64,000 nt of DNA from Pinibacter aurantiacus (GCF_019130065.1 NZ_JAHSPG010000018.1:496001-560000); one strand, 5' to 3'; numbered from the stretch's first letter, positions 29,571 to 38,541 are shown. Notes: generated from the letters alone by a model not told the origin. A program made the numbers and translations.

Positions 29571-29642
29571 TATAATAAGAATTGTTAGAGGAACAAACGT
29601 CAATTGAATACTAAGATCATTTAGTCTATCATTACTGCCTGT

Positions 29643-30689
29643 CTAAAATCCTAAGGGCCGGTTTGTCTCTTCTTTCGGAGCATTGTTAACCGGCAATACA
29701 GGATAATAATTCAACAGAAAATTAAACGCCTCAATTATTCTTTCACCTAAATGGTCAGCTGAAAATTGATCCGTTTGATTAAACAGATCAAGTATCGGAT
29801 ATTGTACATAATTCGCCGCAATGTTCATGCTGCCTGTTTTTTTGTCGTAGCCCTCGTAAACATATTGAAACAGGTCATTGTTTTGAACAACTACTTTTTT
29901 AGGGTGCGTTGAATCCAGGGCGGGAAGATCTTCTTTTCTTTTATATACATACAACTTATGGTTGATGTAGCCCCTAAGATAGTTCCTTCGCACATCCAGT
30001 GGCTGCGCATTGTGAAGGTCAATTACGTCATTGTTGATTACAGCAAAGGTGTTTTTTCTATCAACTTTATAACTCCATTTGTTGATCACCAAAACATTCA
30101 GATAACCGTCCTCGAGCAGAAATCGAATATTTCTATAAAAACTTTCATCGCCGGCATCATTCGTAAAAGCGAAGATGGAGGGATTCTTAACATTTGGTTG
30201 ACCGCCAACATTGCGTCTTGCATATCTTCTCGCGCACTCATTTAAAAAAGCAACCGCACTTTCAGGTGTGCGGCTTTCCTGGTACTTATACCTCACCATC
30301 ATATCCGAAAAATACTTTTGTACGTCTACCATGTTATTGTATTTGTCCTGCGGATAGGTAGCTTTGTCGATCAGTGTGAAAAAAGTATCTGCCTGGCTTT
30401 TGAAACTGCAAAATCTCTTGTAATCCACAGGATATCGAATGCCACCGGTTTGCGAATTTTCCGTATAGTTCTTATACGCGCATTCCAAATACATATAAAG
30501 TACCTTGGGCATCCATTTTCCCATCCTTTGTTTAAGGGCATCACTCATTTGAGAGCCTGAGTAATATGATGTGCTCTCATATGCATCGTTGATCTGCTGA
30601 TAGGCTAACCTGGCATCACCATCGCTTATTTGTGCGGAAATATTTTTAATTATTAAGATGGCGACTAAAAAAGCTGTCAGTTTTTTCAT
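29643..30689 (-). CDS. Secreted protein of unknown function, paired with 30704-32584
   Basis: This 348-residue protein has a signal peptide (MKKLTAFLVAILIIKNISAQ). I do not recognise a named family. It has a helical N-terminal half rich in Tyr (YQQINDAYESTSYYSGSQ, MYLECAYKNYTE). The C-terminal half is mixed alpha/beta (FYRNIRFLLEDGYLNVLVINKWSY, HKLYVYKRKEDLPAL). It starts 14 bases after the stop of the upstream minus-strand gene, so the two form an operon and probably act together in the periplasm or at the surface. It has no lipobox and no obvious catalytic motif. Confidence 0.65.
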   Translation of the reverse strand: MKKLTAFLVAILIIKNISAQISDGDARLAYQQINDAYESTSYYSGSQMSDALKQRMGKWMPKVLYMYLECAYKNYTENSQTGGIRYPVDYKRFCSFKSQADTFFTLIDKATYPQDKYNNMVDVQKYFSDMMVRYKYQESRTPESAVAFLNECARRYARRNVGGQPNVKNPSIFAFTNDAGDESFYRNIRFLLEDGYLNVLVINKWSYKVDRKNTFAVINNDVIDLHNAQPLDVRRNYLRGYINHKLYVYKRKEDLPALDSTHPKKVVVQNNDLFQYVYEGYDKKTGSMNIAANYVQYPILDLFNQTDQFSADHLGERIIEAFNFLLNYYPVLPVNNAPKEETNRPLGF

Positions 30690-30703
30690 TTGGTTCGTAA
30701 TTT

Positions 30704-32584
30704 TTATTGATTCCAGAAATTATCCTTTTGAGGAGTCGATTGTAGAGATTGATTAATAGTGATGAACGACATGTCAGTTGTAACGCGTTCTTTAAAATAG
30801 CCCTTGATATTTTCGATAAACTGCAAAGCTTCCTGCTTGCTGGGAAAATAGCCAAGGCCAATTTTTGTACGGTCAAGGTCAAATGCCTCTGTGCATTTCA
30901 ATTTGTTCAGCAGGTCAATTATTGGCATCCACGTGCCATCACTATATTTTTCTATTGCATAGGTCCTCATTTTTACAACACTGTACGATGTACCGGACGG
31001 ATGCAGACGCTCATAAACAATAAAGAACGCCTCCTTTTTATTTTCAGGAATAGTGGAGCTTGTTTTATGTGTGAGGTAATCGCCCAATGCCTCTTTATCT
31101 GTGTTCCATTGCCGTTGCAGCGCAGCTTGTCTCTCTGCCTGAAGCGCTGCATTTCTTTTTGCCTGTTCTTGTTCCTGTGCTCTTTGTGCTGCCTGCATTT
31201 CCGCTTGCCTTTGACGTTCATACTGTTGATATTCGAGCGCTTGCTGCCGGTCGAGTTCTTTGTTACGCGCCTTTTGGTCGAAATAACCCATTGTAGCACT
31301 GGCAAGATCCCCAAGACTACTTGCCATTGCTTGCTGGTTGGCTTGCTGGGCCTGGTTTTGCGCCTGCTGTATTTGTTGCACCTGGTAAGTATTGCCGGCG
31401 GCAGATGCATTCGTTTTGGCAAGATTAAGGTTAAGCGATTGCTGTATCGCATCGCTGGAATTATTGGCCGCATTCAGGTAACTGTCGGCCTGTTGCTGGT
31501 ACACCTGGCTTTGCGTGTTTCTTACATTACTGTTGCTAGTAGTAGTCGTTGTTGTTGCACGTTGATTCGTTTGTACATTACCATTCGTTGACGCAGTAGT
31601 GTGAGACTGGTTGGCATTCGTGTTCGTATTCGTATTTTGCGCTCCACCCGTTGAACCCGGTTTCGTATTGGCTTGCACTTGTTTTTCTTTTTCTACCGCA
31701 GTGTTCAGCTCGCCCAGGTTTTTGTTCAGCTTTTCGGTAATGTCATTTAGAAGCTCGAGTTGCGGCTGTACTTTGTCCTTGTCAGTAACAGTCAGGTATT
31801 GTTGTGCCAACTGCTCGCCAGTGTTGAATTGCCTTTGCCAATTGTTCAGAGCATTGCTGAAACTGCTTTTCGTTTGCGCATTGCGAAGACTATTCAGTTG
31901 CAGATTATAAGTTGCTACGATGTTGTCGAACTTCTTTTTTGCGTCCGCCACTTGTCGTTTCAGGTCCTGAGCTTTCTGCTGTTGCTGTTTTAACCACTCA
32001 TCCTGGTCCATGCCGTTTATCTTGATGGAATTGACGCCTTGTTCCTGGTCATACTGCACATAATAGTGAAGGTTACCAATGTCGTAATCAAAGCGAACTG
32101 CAACAACTTTAGTGATTACGCGAAAATAGCATCTGTCCCAGTAATTGTTGGCTTTCCTGTCATAAGGTCTCAGTTCACTTGCCTGGTAAATGCTCGTTCC
32201 CTGCTTTCCGTCACAGCCAATACCCACCGCAGTTACCGATACATTACTAACTGTTACGCCCGGATCAGCATTGTATATTGCTACCCTGGGCGAGCCGATC
32301 ATATTTCCACTCTTATCGCAAGTGGCACGTTGCCAATACAAAAGCAAACCATGCTGTGCCTTAATGCCACCCGGAGTAACAATAGGGCGCATGAACCATG
32401 TTGGGTCCCAGGCGGTTACCGGCGCTTCCCAACCTCCCTGCGCATAAGCGCCAGGTGCAGTAAAAAACGACAGGGAAAAAATCAGTGCTAAAATTTTGAG
32501 AAAACCCGATCGCCGGATGGCTACGGGTAACGGATTATTACACCCACGCGCGACTGCGCGGATGCTTAATGGCAATTTGTGCAT
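30704..32584 (-). CDS. Secreted Gln/Asn-rich coiled-coil protein of unknown function
   Basis: This 626-residue protein has an N-terminal positively charged stretch and signal peptide cleaved after GAYAQ. A beta-rich N-terminal domain (about 50-200: WFMRPIVTPGGIKAQHGLLLYW) is followed by coiled coil (about 210-300) and a low-complexity Asn/Thr/Gln linker (about 315-365). A long Gln/Ala/Arg/Glu-rich helix follows (about 370-500, QQALEYQQYERQRQAEMQ). The folded C-terminal domain (about 505-610) carries EAFFIVYERLHPSG. No homologous family is recognised. It is transcribed upstream of 29643-30689. The low complexity produces long spurious frames on the opposite strand. Confidence 0.65.
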   Translation of the reverse strand: MHKLPLSIRAVARGCNNPLPVAIRRSGFLKILALIFSLSFFTAPGAYAQGGWEAPVTAWDPTWFMRPIVTPGGIKAQHGLLLYWQRATCDKSGNMIGSPRVAIYNADPGVTVSNVSVTAVGIGCDGKQGTSIYQASELRPYDRKANNYWDRCYFRVITKVVAVRFDYDIGNLHYYVQYDQEQGVNSIKINGMDQDEWLKQQQQKAQDLKRQVADAKKKFDNIVATYNLQLNSLRNAQTKSSFSNALNNWQRQFNTGEQLAQQYLTVTDKDKVQPQLELLNDITEKLNKNLGELNTAVEKEKQVQANTKPGSTGGAQNTNTNTNANQSHTTASTNGNVQTNQRATTTTTTSNSNVRNTQSQVYQQQADSYLNAANNSSDAIQQSLNLNLAKTNASAAGNTYQVQQIQQAQNQAQQANQQAMASSLGDLASATMGYFDQKARNKELDRQQALEYQQYERQRQAEMQAAQRAQEQEQAKRNAALQAERQAALQRQWNTDKEALGDYLTHKTSSTIPENKKEAFFIVYERLHPSGTSYSVVKMRTYAIEKYSDGTWMPIIDLLNKLKCTEAFDLDRTKIGLGYFPSKQEALQFIENIKGYFKERVTTDMSFITINQSLQSTPQKDNFWNQ

Positions 32585-32686
32585 TCCTGTTACTGTTTGG
32601 GGTTAAAGTCGCATGCCATTTAGGCGTACGGAACGCAAATGTATTTTATTTTCCGTACGCCGCAAATAGCTTCACGGCGGGGAAAA

Positions 32687-32774
32687 TTGTTAGCTGTTAG
32701 TTAATGGTTGTTAGCCTTTACTGACGACTATTTGAAATTTAACTCTAACAACTATAAACTATATACTAACAACT
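32687..32774. repeat. Palindrome of short tandem units (GTTGTTAG-type)
   Basis: The left arm has repeated TTGTTAG / CTGTTAG / GTTGTTAG units and the right arm has CTAACAAC / ACTAACAAC. It lies between two minus-strand genes. Confidence 0.65.
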
Positions 32775-32800
32775 TTCCCAGCTTCCCCTTTCAGCAACTC

Positions 32801-34642
32801 CTACGGATACATTTTCTCCATCTCCCCATAGTATTCCTTCAACAAAAAGAACGCTTTCTTCTTCTTGCCATTTCTATCAATCAAACCTTTTGTGTTCCAG
32901 CCTTGCTGGTAGGTTGGGTTGTTTCTTCGTGGAGAGCGAAAGTCCGCGAGTATCCATGGAGAAATGCCGCTAAAGTTCGCAGGCATTCTTTTTAGCATCG
33001 CTATTTGTTCTTTATAGTACCAGGCCTGGTAGTCTTCGCTCCACATTGCTTTTGAGCTACTGATGAAACCTCCTTTAGCCTCCGCACCAGTTTCGCTAAT
33101 GAATAAAGGCTTGTCGTAGATCGTGGCCCAGTTAGCGGTTTTGCAGCTATCAGGTGTGCCCAGGTACCAGCCAAGATATTCATTAAAAGAAACCATGTCA
33201 ACGTACTTGCCCAACGGATCATCTATCAGGTTGATGTTTTTGCCTTCTGCCTTATACGAAACCTCCAATGCAGCAGAAGCAAGGCGCGTAGGGTCCAGCT
33301 CTTTTGCTGTTTGCAATAATGTGTGCATAAAGTTGGTACGGGTTTCAGAAATAGGCGTTTCATTACCCACCGACCAAATGATGATGCTCGCACGGTTCTG
33401 ATCTCGTGTGACCATTTCCGTTAGTTGCTGTTTGGCTTTGCCCAATACTTCTTCGCTTTTAAAATTGATCGTCCAGTACACCGGAATTTCTGACCACACC
33501 AATACACCCAAAGAGTCTGCTATCCTGGTCATGCTTTCATCATGTGGATAATGGGCGAGACGCACCATGTTACAATTCAACTCCTTTGCCCAACCAAGCA
33601 ACTGCAGTGCGTCGGCTCTGCTGTAGGCGCGGCGGCCTTCCTGTGGAATTTCTTCGTGTATGCTAATGCCACGCAGAAATAGGTGCTTGCCGTTCAATAA
33701 CAGTTGCTCGCCCTTTGCTTCAATGGTACGGAAACCTATTTTATCTTCCAATTTGTCCGCACCCGCAGTAACAATAACGCGATATAATTTCGGTGTTTTT
33801 GGCGACCAGTATTGTAGGTTGGCAACAGTAAAATCTATCGCGGCAATATTATTGCTTGCCGGAAAACTTTGCTTCAGTTTCAGTTCAGGAATTTCAACCT
33901 GTACTTCGCTCACATTGCTGCTTTGATCTAGTTTTACATTGCCCTGTATTTTATTATCGCCCGGTGACAGTTTTGTAAGTTGCAATGAAAACCCGGTGAT
34001 GAAATTTGCTGGCAGTTCTACCAGCTTTACATCCCTTGTAATGCCGCCATAGTTCCACCAATCTGTATTCAGTGTAGGTATTTCTTCTGCACCTCTTTTA
34101 TTGTCCACTTTTACAACGAGGTAGTTGCCCTTTGTTCTTATTATGGAATCAGGTATTTCAAAATTAAACGGAGTGAAGCCGCCGATGTGTTGCCCTAGTT
34201 TCTTTCCGTTCAAATAAACATCCGTTTTGTAATTGGCGGCGCCGAAGGAAAGAAACACTCTGTCGGACGCGTTGCTCTTTTTATAATCAAACGTTTTCTT
34301 GTACCACACAGTGCCTTCGTAGTAAAGAAACTTTGCATCCTGCGAATTCCAGTCACCCGGCACTTTCAACGTGTTCTTATCTGAGTAACCATATTCCTTG
34401 TGATCATATTTATTTTTAGGCACATCACTGTTCCAGAACGCATCGTTGTCTTTTTCCAGTCGCTCTTTGAAGCGATAATCATAAAAGCCCGTTTCGTATG
34501 GGTCCACAATATATTGCCATTTCCCATTCAGGCTAATCGTTTTTCTTCCTTCAATATCCGTGATCAATTGATTTTTCTGTGCATTGGCAGCTAAGATTTG
34601 CAGAGCAAATGCGGTAGTTACAATGGCTGTCTTTTTTAGCAT
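32801..34642 (-). CDS. GH2 family beta-glycosidase (beta-glucuronidase/galactosidase-like)
   Basis: This 613-residue secreted enzyme has a signal peptide (MLKKTAIVTTAFALQILAANA). It has a GH2 sugar-binding sandwich (about 35-215, LNGKWQYIVDPYE, FLYYEGTVWYKKTF), an Ig-like domain and a TIM barrel from about 310. Motifs include FLRGISIHEEIPQEGRRAYS, NCNMVRLAHYPHDESM, IIWSVGNETP with acid/base Glu428, and FISETGAEAKGG with nucleophile Glu517. C-terminal WNTKGLIDRNGKKKKAFFLLK is common in Bacteroidota GH2 enzymes. The RLAHYPH motif and compact length are closest to beta-glucuronidase-type GH2, but the substrate cannot be fixed from sequence alone. No SusC/SusD is adjacent on this strand. Confidence 0.9.
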   Translation of the reverse strand: MLKKTAIVTTAFALQILAANAQKNQLITDIEGRKTISLNGKWQYIVDPYETGFYDYRFKERLEKDNDAFWNSDVPKNKYDHKEYGYSDKNTLKVPGDWNSQDAKFLYYEGTVWYKKTFDYKKSNASDRVFLSFGAANYKTDVYLNGKKLGQHIGGFTPFNFEIPDSIIRTKGNYLVVKVDNKRGAEEIPTLNTDWWNYGGITRDVKLVELPANFITGFSLQLTKLSPGDNKIQGNVKLDQSSNVSEVQVEIPELKLKQSFPASNNIAAIDFTVANLQYWSPKTPKLYRVIVTAGADKLEDKIGFRTIEAKGEQLLLNGKHLFLRGISIHEEIPQEGRRAYSRADALQLLGWAKELNCNMVRLAHYPHDESMTRIADSLGVLVWSEIPVYWTINFKSEEVLGKAKQQLTEMVTRDQNRASIIIWSVGNETPISETRTNFMHTLLQTAKELDPTRLASAALEVSYKAEGKNINLIDDPLGKYVDMVSFNEYLGWYLGTPDSCKTANWATIYDKPLFISETGAEAKGGFISSSKAMWSEDYQAWYYKEQIAMLKRMPANFSGISPWILADFRSPRRNNPTYQQGWNTKGLIDRNGKKKKAFFLLKEYYGEMEKMYP

Positions 34643-34814
34643 ATGAAGCTGGGTTAAGTATAAAAATCAGGGTTACATACTTTTTGAAAGTAATGCTGAG
34701 CAACCCTGCATGCAAAATAGGGCATTTATACTGCATTACGACAGCTTTATCTAACAGCGATCTCGCTTTAAAAATTACATGGCCAACTTGCAGATGTTTT
34801 AACGTCTACATTTC

Positions 34815-34953
34815 ATTAATGTCCTACGGACAATATTGTTCATGTTGTAACATTTTCTATTGATATTTATGCCCTAAGGGCAAAGTTTCCCGTAGGGAAA
34901 TAATATCAATAGGAACTTGCACAAGGACGCTGTATTGCCCGTAGGGCATTAAT
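34815..34953. repeat. Palindromic repeat, TTAATGCCCTACGGGCAATA family, copy 2
   Basis: The left arm carries changes (ATTAATGTCCTACGGACAAT). The right arm ATTGCCCGTAGGGCATTAAT is intact. The inner TATTGATATTTATGCCC and AATATCAATAGG match copy 1 at 19515. Confidence 0.85.
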
Positions 34954-34968
34954 TGCATACAACCAAAC

Positions 34969-35013
34969 ACAACAAAGCCCATATCTCTTTGAAGTATGGG
35001 CCTCATTGTTGTG
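34969..35013 (-). terminator. Probable terminator of the encapsulin operon
   Basis: Paired arms GCCCATA (34977-34983) and TATGGGC (34995-35001) are extended by CAACAA / TTGTTG. Read on the minus strand, the stem follows the desulfurase stop by about 30 bases and leads into T-rich sequence. Confidence 0.55.
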
Positions 35014-35042
35014 ATATAAAATGTTTTGAGAAAAACTCGTTG

Positions 35043-37241
35043 CTACTTCATACCCTTTAATCTTCGCAGTGTTGCAACCATCACATCTACATCATTACAA
35101 GTGTTATAAAATGCCAGCGATGGACGCACCGTGCTTTCCAGCCCGAATCTTCTAAGGATAGGTTGAGCACAATGATGCCCCGTGCGTACCGCAATACCTT
35201 CCTGGTTCAGCGCTTGCCCCACCTGGTCATTGGTATAGCCATTCAGTGTAAATGAAAGCACACTTGTTTTATCCGGAGCCGTGCCGATCAATTTTAAACC
35301 CGGCACTTGTTGCATTAAATGTGTGGCATACTGCAACAGGTAATGTTCATATTGGTAAATGTTGTCAATACCAAGATGTGTCACATAATCGAGAGCAGCA
35401 CCCAGCCCTACAGCATCTGCTATATTGCCCGTTCCAGCTTCAAAGCGATAAGGTGCATTTTGAAATTGTGTGCGCTCGAATGTTACATCCTTTATCATGT
35501 TGCCACCTCCTTGCCAGGGTTGTGTTTCATTCAATAAATCTTCTTTACCAAAAACAACGCCAATGCCTGTGGGGCCAAATATTTTATGACCTGAAAATAC
35601 AAACCAGTCCACATCCAGCTCACGCACATTTACACGAAGATGCGAAACAGATTGCGCACCATCCAGCAAGACTTTTGCGCCTGCCTGCTTTGCCATCTGA
35701 ATAATTTGTTTTGCAGGCGTAACGGTGCCGAGTGCATTTGAGACTTGCGTAAAAGAAACCAGTTTTGTTTTTGGATTCAATAGCTTGGCATATTCATCCA
35801 ATAAAACCTGCCCGTCATCATCAACAGGAACAACGCGGATCTTCAGGCCTTTTTTTGCAGCGAGTTGTTGCCAGGGAACAATGTTGGCGTGATGTTCCAG
35901 ATGCGTGAGAATGATTTCATCACCCGCCGAAAGGTTTTGTTCACCCCAACTTTTCGCAACAAGATTTATCGCTTCAGTAGTTCCTCTTACGAAAATGATT
36001 TCGTTGGGTGATCCCGCGCCGATAAACAGCTGCACTTTTTTACGAGCCTCTTCATACGCATCTGTGGCGCGTGCTGCGAGCGTGTGTGCTGCACGATGGA
36101 TGTTGGAATTTTCATGCTCATAGAAATAACTGATCCTGTCAATTACCGACCTTGGCTTTTGCGTTGTGGCTGCATTGTCCAGCCAAATGACCGGCTTGCC
36201 ATTCACACGTTCGCTTAGTATTGGAAAATCTTTTTTGATGATGTTCGCATCAAATCCCCAGGGAAGGAGCGAGGAAGTGGAGTAATTGCTCTTGGCTAAA
36301 ACAGGCTCATTGATCAATGGCTGCGCCTGGTGATTGTCCGGCAAAAAGTAATAGCTCGGCGTCTGTTCAATACCTGTGGCAGGATAGTGATCAATGGCGG
36401 TTTGTCCGGAATGCAGGTCAAGAAACGGAATATGCTCTACATCAAATGCAACGCCATATTCCTTTAAAACATTTGCCGGAGAAAATGCACTGTCGCCGGG
36501 AATATTTCTCTGATCTCTGCCTTTCAGATTCGCATCGGGAAAACCTGTTTGCGGATCATCAAAATTGACATTATTGCCATGCTGCACCGTTGAAGGAGAA
36601 GCACCGCTGCCCGCCACCGAAAGAGGCACACCACCTTCACTGCTGCTGTAGGAGGACTTTGGTGGCTCTGCAACGGAAGGCTGACCAAAATGCGAACCGG
36701 TGGATGGAACATGCTCATCAAACCCAACGCCATATTTTTTCAAAACGGTCGCAGGAGAAAATACACTGTCGCCGGGAATATTTCTGCTGTTGCTGCCTTT
36801 TAAGTTGGTATCGGGAAAACTTGTTTGCGGATCATCGAAATTGACATTGTTACCATGCTGCACCGTTGAAGGAGAAGCACCGCTGCCCGCCACCGAAAGA
36901 GGCACACCACCTTCATTTATATTACCAGACTGCAATGGAGGTTCCGGAGCGGTGTTGCCAAGGTCTATTAAATTTACATAGCCTATTGCCGAAGGCGAAA
37001 CACCCGAACCCGCAACAGAAGGTTGTTGCAGCGGAACAGTTCCAACTAGCGGCGCAACAGGCGCTGCTGAAGATTGCGCAACCAGTGTGTCATAATTTGA
37101 TTCCTGCCCCGCATAAGGTAAGCCTTGTGCTGCGCTAATTTCCGGTTGTTGCGGCACTGGCGATTCTTTAAAATACTGATTTGCCAATTGCTCTAAAAAA
37201 GCAATATCCGGCAACTCGTTATGCTCAATATTTGTACTCAT
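35043..37241 (-). CDS. Cysteine desulfurase with encapsulin cargo-loading extension (family 2A cargo)
   Basis: This 732-residue PLP enzyme removes sulfur from cysteine to give alanine and an enzyme persulfide. The catalytic part (about 325-732) is SufS-like: WLDNAATTQKP, HRAAHTLAARAT, THLEHHANIVPWQ, DGAQS, FSGHKIFGPTGIG with PLP Lys553, and RTGHHCAQP with catalytic Cys691. The first ~320 residues are disordered and rich in Pro, Ser and Gly, as in cargo desulfurases of family 2A encapsulins. The LPDIAFLEQLANQYF segment near the N-terminus resembles the conserved short helix of those cargo domains. A 92-residue block is duplicated (residues 110-201 and 202-293), making this extension longer than the ~225 residues I recall for the Synechococcus protein. 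It overlaps the shell gene by 17 bases. Confidence 0.93.
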   Translation of the reverse strand: MSTNIEHNELPDIAFLEQLANQYFKESPVPQQPEISAAQGLPYAGQESNYDTLVAQSSAAPVAPLVGTVPLQQPSVAGSGVSPSAIGYVNLIDLGNTAPEPPLQSGNINEGGVPLSVAGSGASPSTVQHGNNVNFDDPQTSFPDTNLKGSNSRNIPGDSVFSPATVLKKYGVGFDEHVPSTGSHFGQPSVAEPPKSSYSSSEGGVPLSVAGSGASPSTVQHGNNVNFDDPQTGFPDANLKGRDQRNIPGDSAFSPANVLKEYGVAFDVEHIPFLDLHSGQTAIDHYPATGIEQTPSYYFLPDNHQAQPLINEPVLAKSNYSTSSLLPWGFDANIIKKDFPILSERVNGKPVIWLDNAATTQKPRSVIDRISYFYEHENSNIHRAAHTLAARATDAYEEARKKVQLFIGAGSPNEIIFVRGTTEAINLVAKSWGEQNLSAGDEIILTHLEHHANIVPWQQLAAKKGLKIRVVPVDDDGQVLLDEYAKLLNPKTKLVSFTQVSNALGTVTPAKQIIQMAKQAGAKVLLDGAQSVSHLRVNVRELDVDWFVFSGHKIFGPTGIGVVFGKEDLLNETQPWQGGGNMIKDVTFERTQFQNAPYRFEAGTGNIADAVGLGAALDYVTHLGIDNIYQYEHYLLQYATHLMQQVPGLKLIGTAPDKTSVLSFTLNGYTNDQVGQALNQEGIAVRTGHHCAQPILRRFGLESTVRPSLAFYNTCNDVDVMVATLRRLKGMK
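36363..36914 (-). repeat. In-frame tandem duplication (2 x 276 bases) in the cargo-loading region
   Basis: Two 92-codon copies begin with EGGVPLSVAGSGASPS. A core of about 109 bases (36532-36640 against 36808-36916) differs at only about 5 positions, while the flanks are more diverged. Confidence 0.85.
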
Positions 37242-38151
37242 GGTATTTGCCTATTTCAACGTCTTCTAATACTGCAATCGCATCATCAACCAATACGGCC
37301 AACGAGCAATACAATGATACCAGGTAAGAGGCGATGGCCTTGTTATTGATGCCCATAAAGCGAACAGACAGGCCCGGAGATTGCTCGCCCTGCAAGCCTG
37401 GTTGAAACAGACCAACCACGCCCTGCCTGCTTTCGCCTGTGCGCATGAGAATGATCTTTGTTTTACCTTTTTCGATTGGCAGTTTATTGGAAGGAATCAA
37501 TGGAATACCGCGCCATGTAATGAACTGCGAGCCGAACAGAGATACTGTCGGCGGAGGCACTCCTCTACGAGTACACTCACGGCCAAATGCAGCAATCGCC
37601 AAAGGATGCAGCAGGAAAAAGCCGGGCTCTTTCCATACCAATGTTATCAACTCATCCAGGTCGTCTGGTGTTGGTGCACCCGTGCGTGTTTTAATAATTT
37701 GCGATTTCGCCACACTGTTGAGCAAACCATATTCTTTGTTGTTGATCAACTCACTTTCCTGGCGCTCCTTAATGGTTTCGATCGCCAGGCGAAGTTGCTC
37801 GCTGATTTGATTGTAAGGCTTACTATATAAATCGGAAACCCTGGTGTGCACATCCACAATGGTTTGCACTGCAGCTAGATTATACTCTCGCGGGTCTTCA
37901 ATATAATCAACAAATGTTTGTGGTAGCGTATGCTCATCACGCGCAGAGCAATCCACTTCGATGGCTGTACCATCTTTTACTTTATTAAGACGATATACGC
38001 CTGATTCCACGCCCACCCAGCTCATTAGTTTTGTAAGCCAGCGCGGACTGATGGTGACCATCTGGGGAACGGTACGCGTAGCAATGGCGAGTTGCCTTGC
38101 CGCTTTGTCGCCGAGTGCGGTTTGCTGGTAATTTTGCTTAGGATCTGCCAT
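37225..38151 (-). CDS. Family 2A encapsulin nanocompartment shell protein
   Basis: This 308-residue protein is recognisable as a SrpI-like encapsulin with an HK97-type capsid fold. Diagnostic stretches include ATRTVPQMVTISPRWL near the N-terminus, YRLNKVKDG, REYNLAAVQTIVDVHTRVSDLY, and the long helix QLRLAIETIKERQESELINN. Others are FFLLHPLAIAAFGRECTRRGVPPPTV, GSQFITWRGIPLIPSNKLPI and LVSLYCSLAVLVDDAIAVLEDVE. It has no inserted cyclic-nucleotide-binding domain, so it is type 2A rather than 2B. Such shells self-assemble around a cysteine desulfurase and are linked to sulfur storage and starvation. The desulfurase gene starts inside its last codons, suggesting translational coupling. No phage genes are nearby. 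Confidence 0.93.
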   Translation of the reverse strand: MADPKQNYQQTALGDKAARQLAIATRTVPQMVTISPRWLTKLMSWVGVESGVYRLNKVKDGTAIEVDCSARDEHTLPQTFVDYIEDPREYNLAAVQTIVDVHTRVSDLYSKPYNQISEQLRLAIETIKERQESELINNKEYGLLNSVAKSQIIKTRTGAPTPDDLDELITLVWKEPGFFLLHPLAIAAFGRECTRRGVPPPTVSLFGSQFITWRGIPLIPSNKLPIEKGKTKIILMRTGESRQGVVGLFQPGLQGEQSPGLSVRFMGINNKAIASYLVSLYCSLAVLVDDAIAVLEDVEIGKYHEYKY

Positions 38152-38346
38152 GTAATTTGTGTTTGTGTTTATGATTAGTAAAAAAACGATGCGCTATGTT
38201 CAATTAAACGGTACGGTGTATTGTAACAACTGAGTTGAGGATAGGTTTTGACAAATGACTTATACTGACAATCGTTTGGCGAGCGTTTGATTTTTACTAT
38301 GAAGCTTACAGTTTTACATAAGAACAGGGAAGAAGGGAGACATGGC

Positions 38347-38377
38347 AGCTGCAAAATTGCAGCTCGAAAATTGCAGC
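38347..38377. promoter_or_regulatory. Candidate operator: palindrome AGCTGCAA-AA-TTGCAGCT plus half-site
   Basis: The perfect arms AGCTGCAA (38347-38354) and TTGCAGCT (38357-38364) are followed by a third AAAATTGCAGC copy (38367-38377). The site sits between the divergent encapsulin and ECF sigma genes. Confidence 0.4.
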
Positions 38378-38533
38378 CGCTTATGAGTATTAAGATAAAA
38401 ATAAAAACTGTTGTTGGAAAGCTATTTCTAATAATTAAGGAAGCCTATTGTAAATTATCTTAATACGACCGCACTTTTCCCTTCTAGATAATTTTTCCTG
38501 AACGCACTCACTACTTGCGAATCGTAATTTTTA

Positions 38534-38541
38534 TATATTTG
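38534..38541 (+). promoter_or_regulatory. Candidate -7 element TATATTTG before ECF sigma gene
   Basis: TATATTTG matches TAnnTTTG exactly. CTTG at 38514-38517 is a weak -33 with a short spacer. If real, transcription starts close to the TTG at 38549, which would favour the ATG at 38570 as start codon or a leaderless message. Confidence 0.38.

Noticed and set aside
30749-31591. 280-codon plus-strand open frame
   Set aside because: It is antisense to the Gln-rich coding region of 30704-32584, where low-complexity codons remove stop codons on the other strand.
37225-38151. Prophage capsid gene
   Set aside because: The fold is shared with HK97 capsids, but there are no terminase, portal, protease or tail genes, and the overlapping desulfurase is standard for encapsulins.
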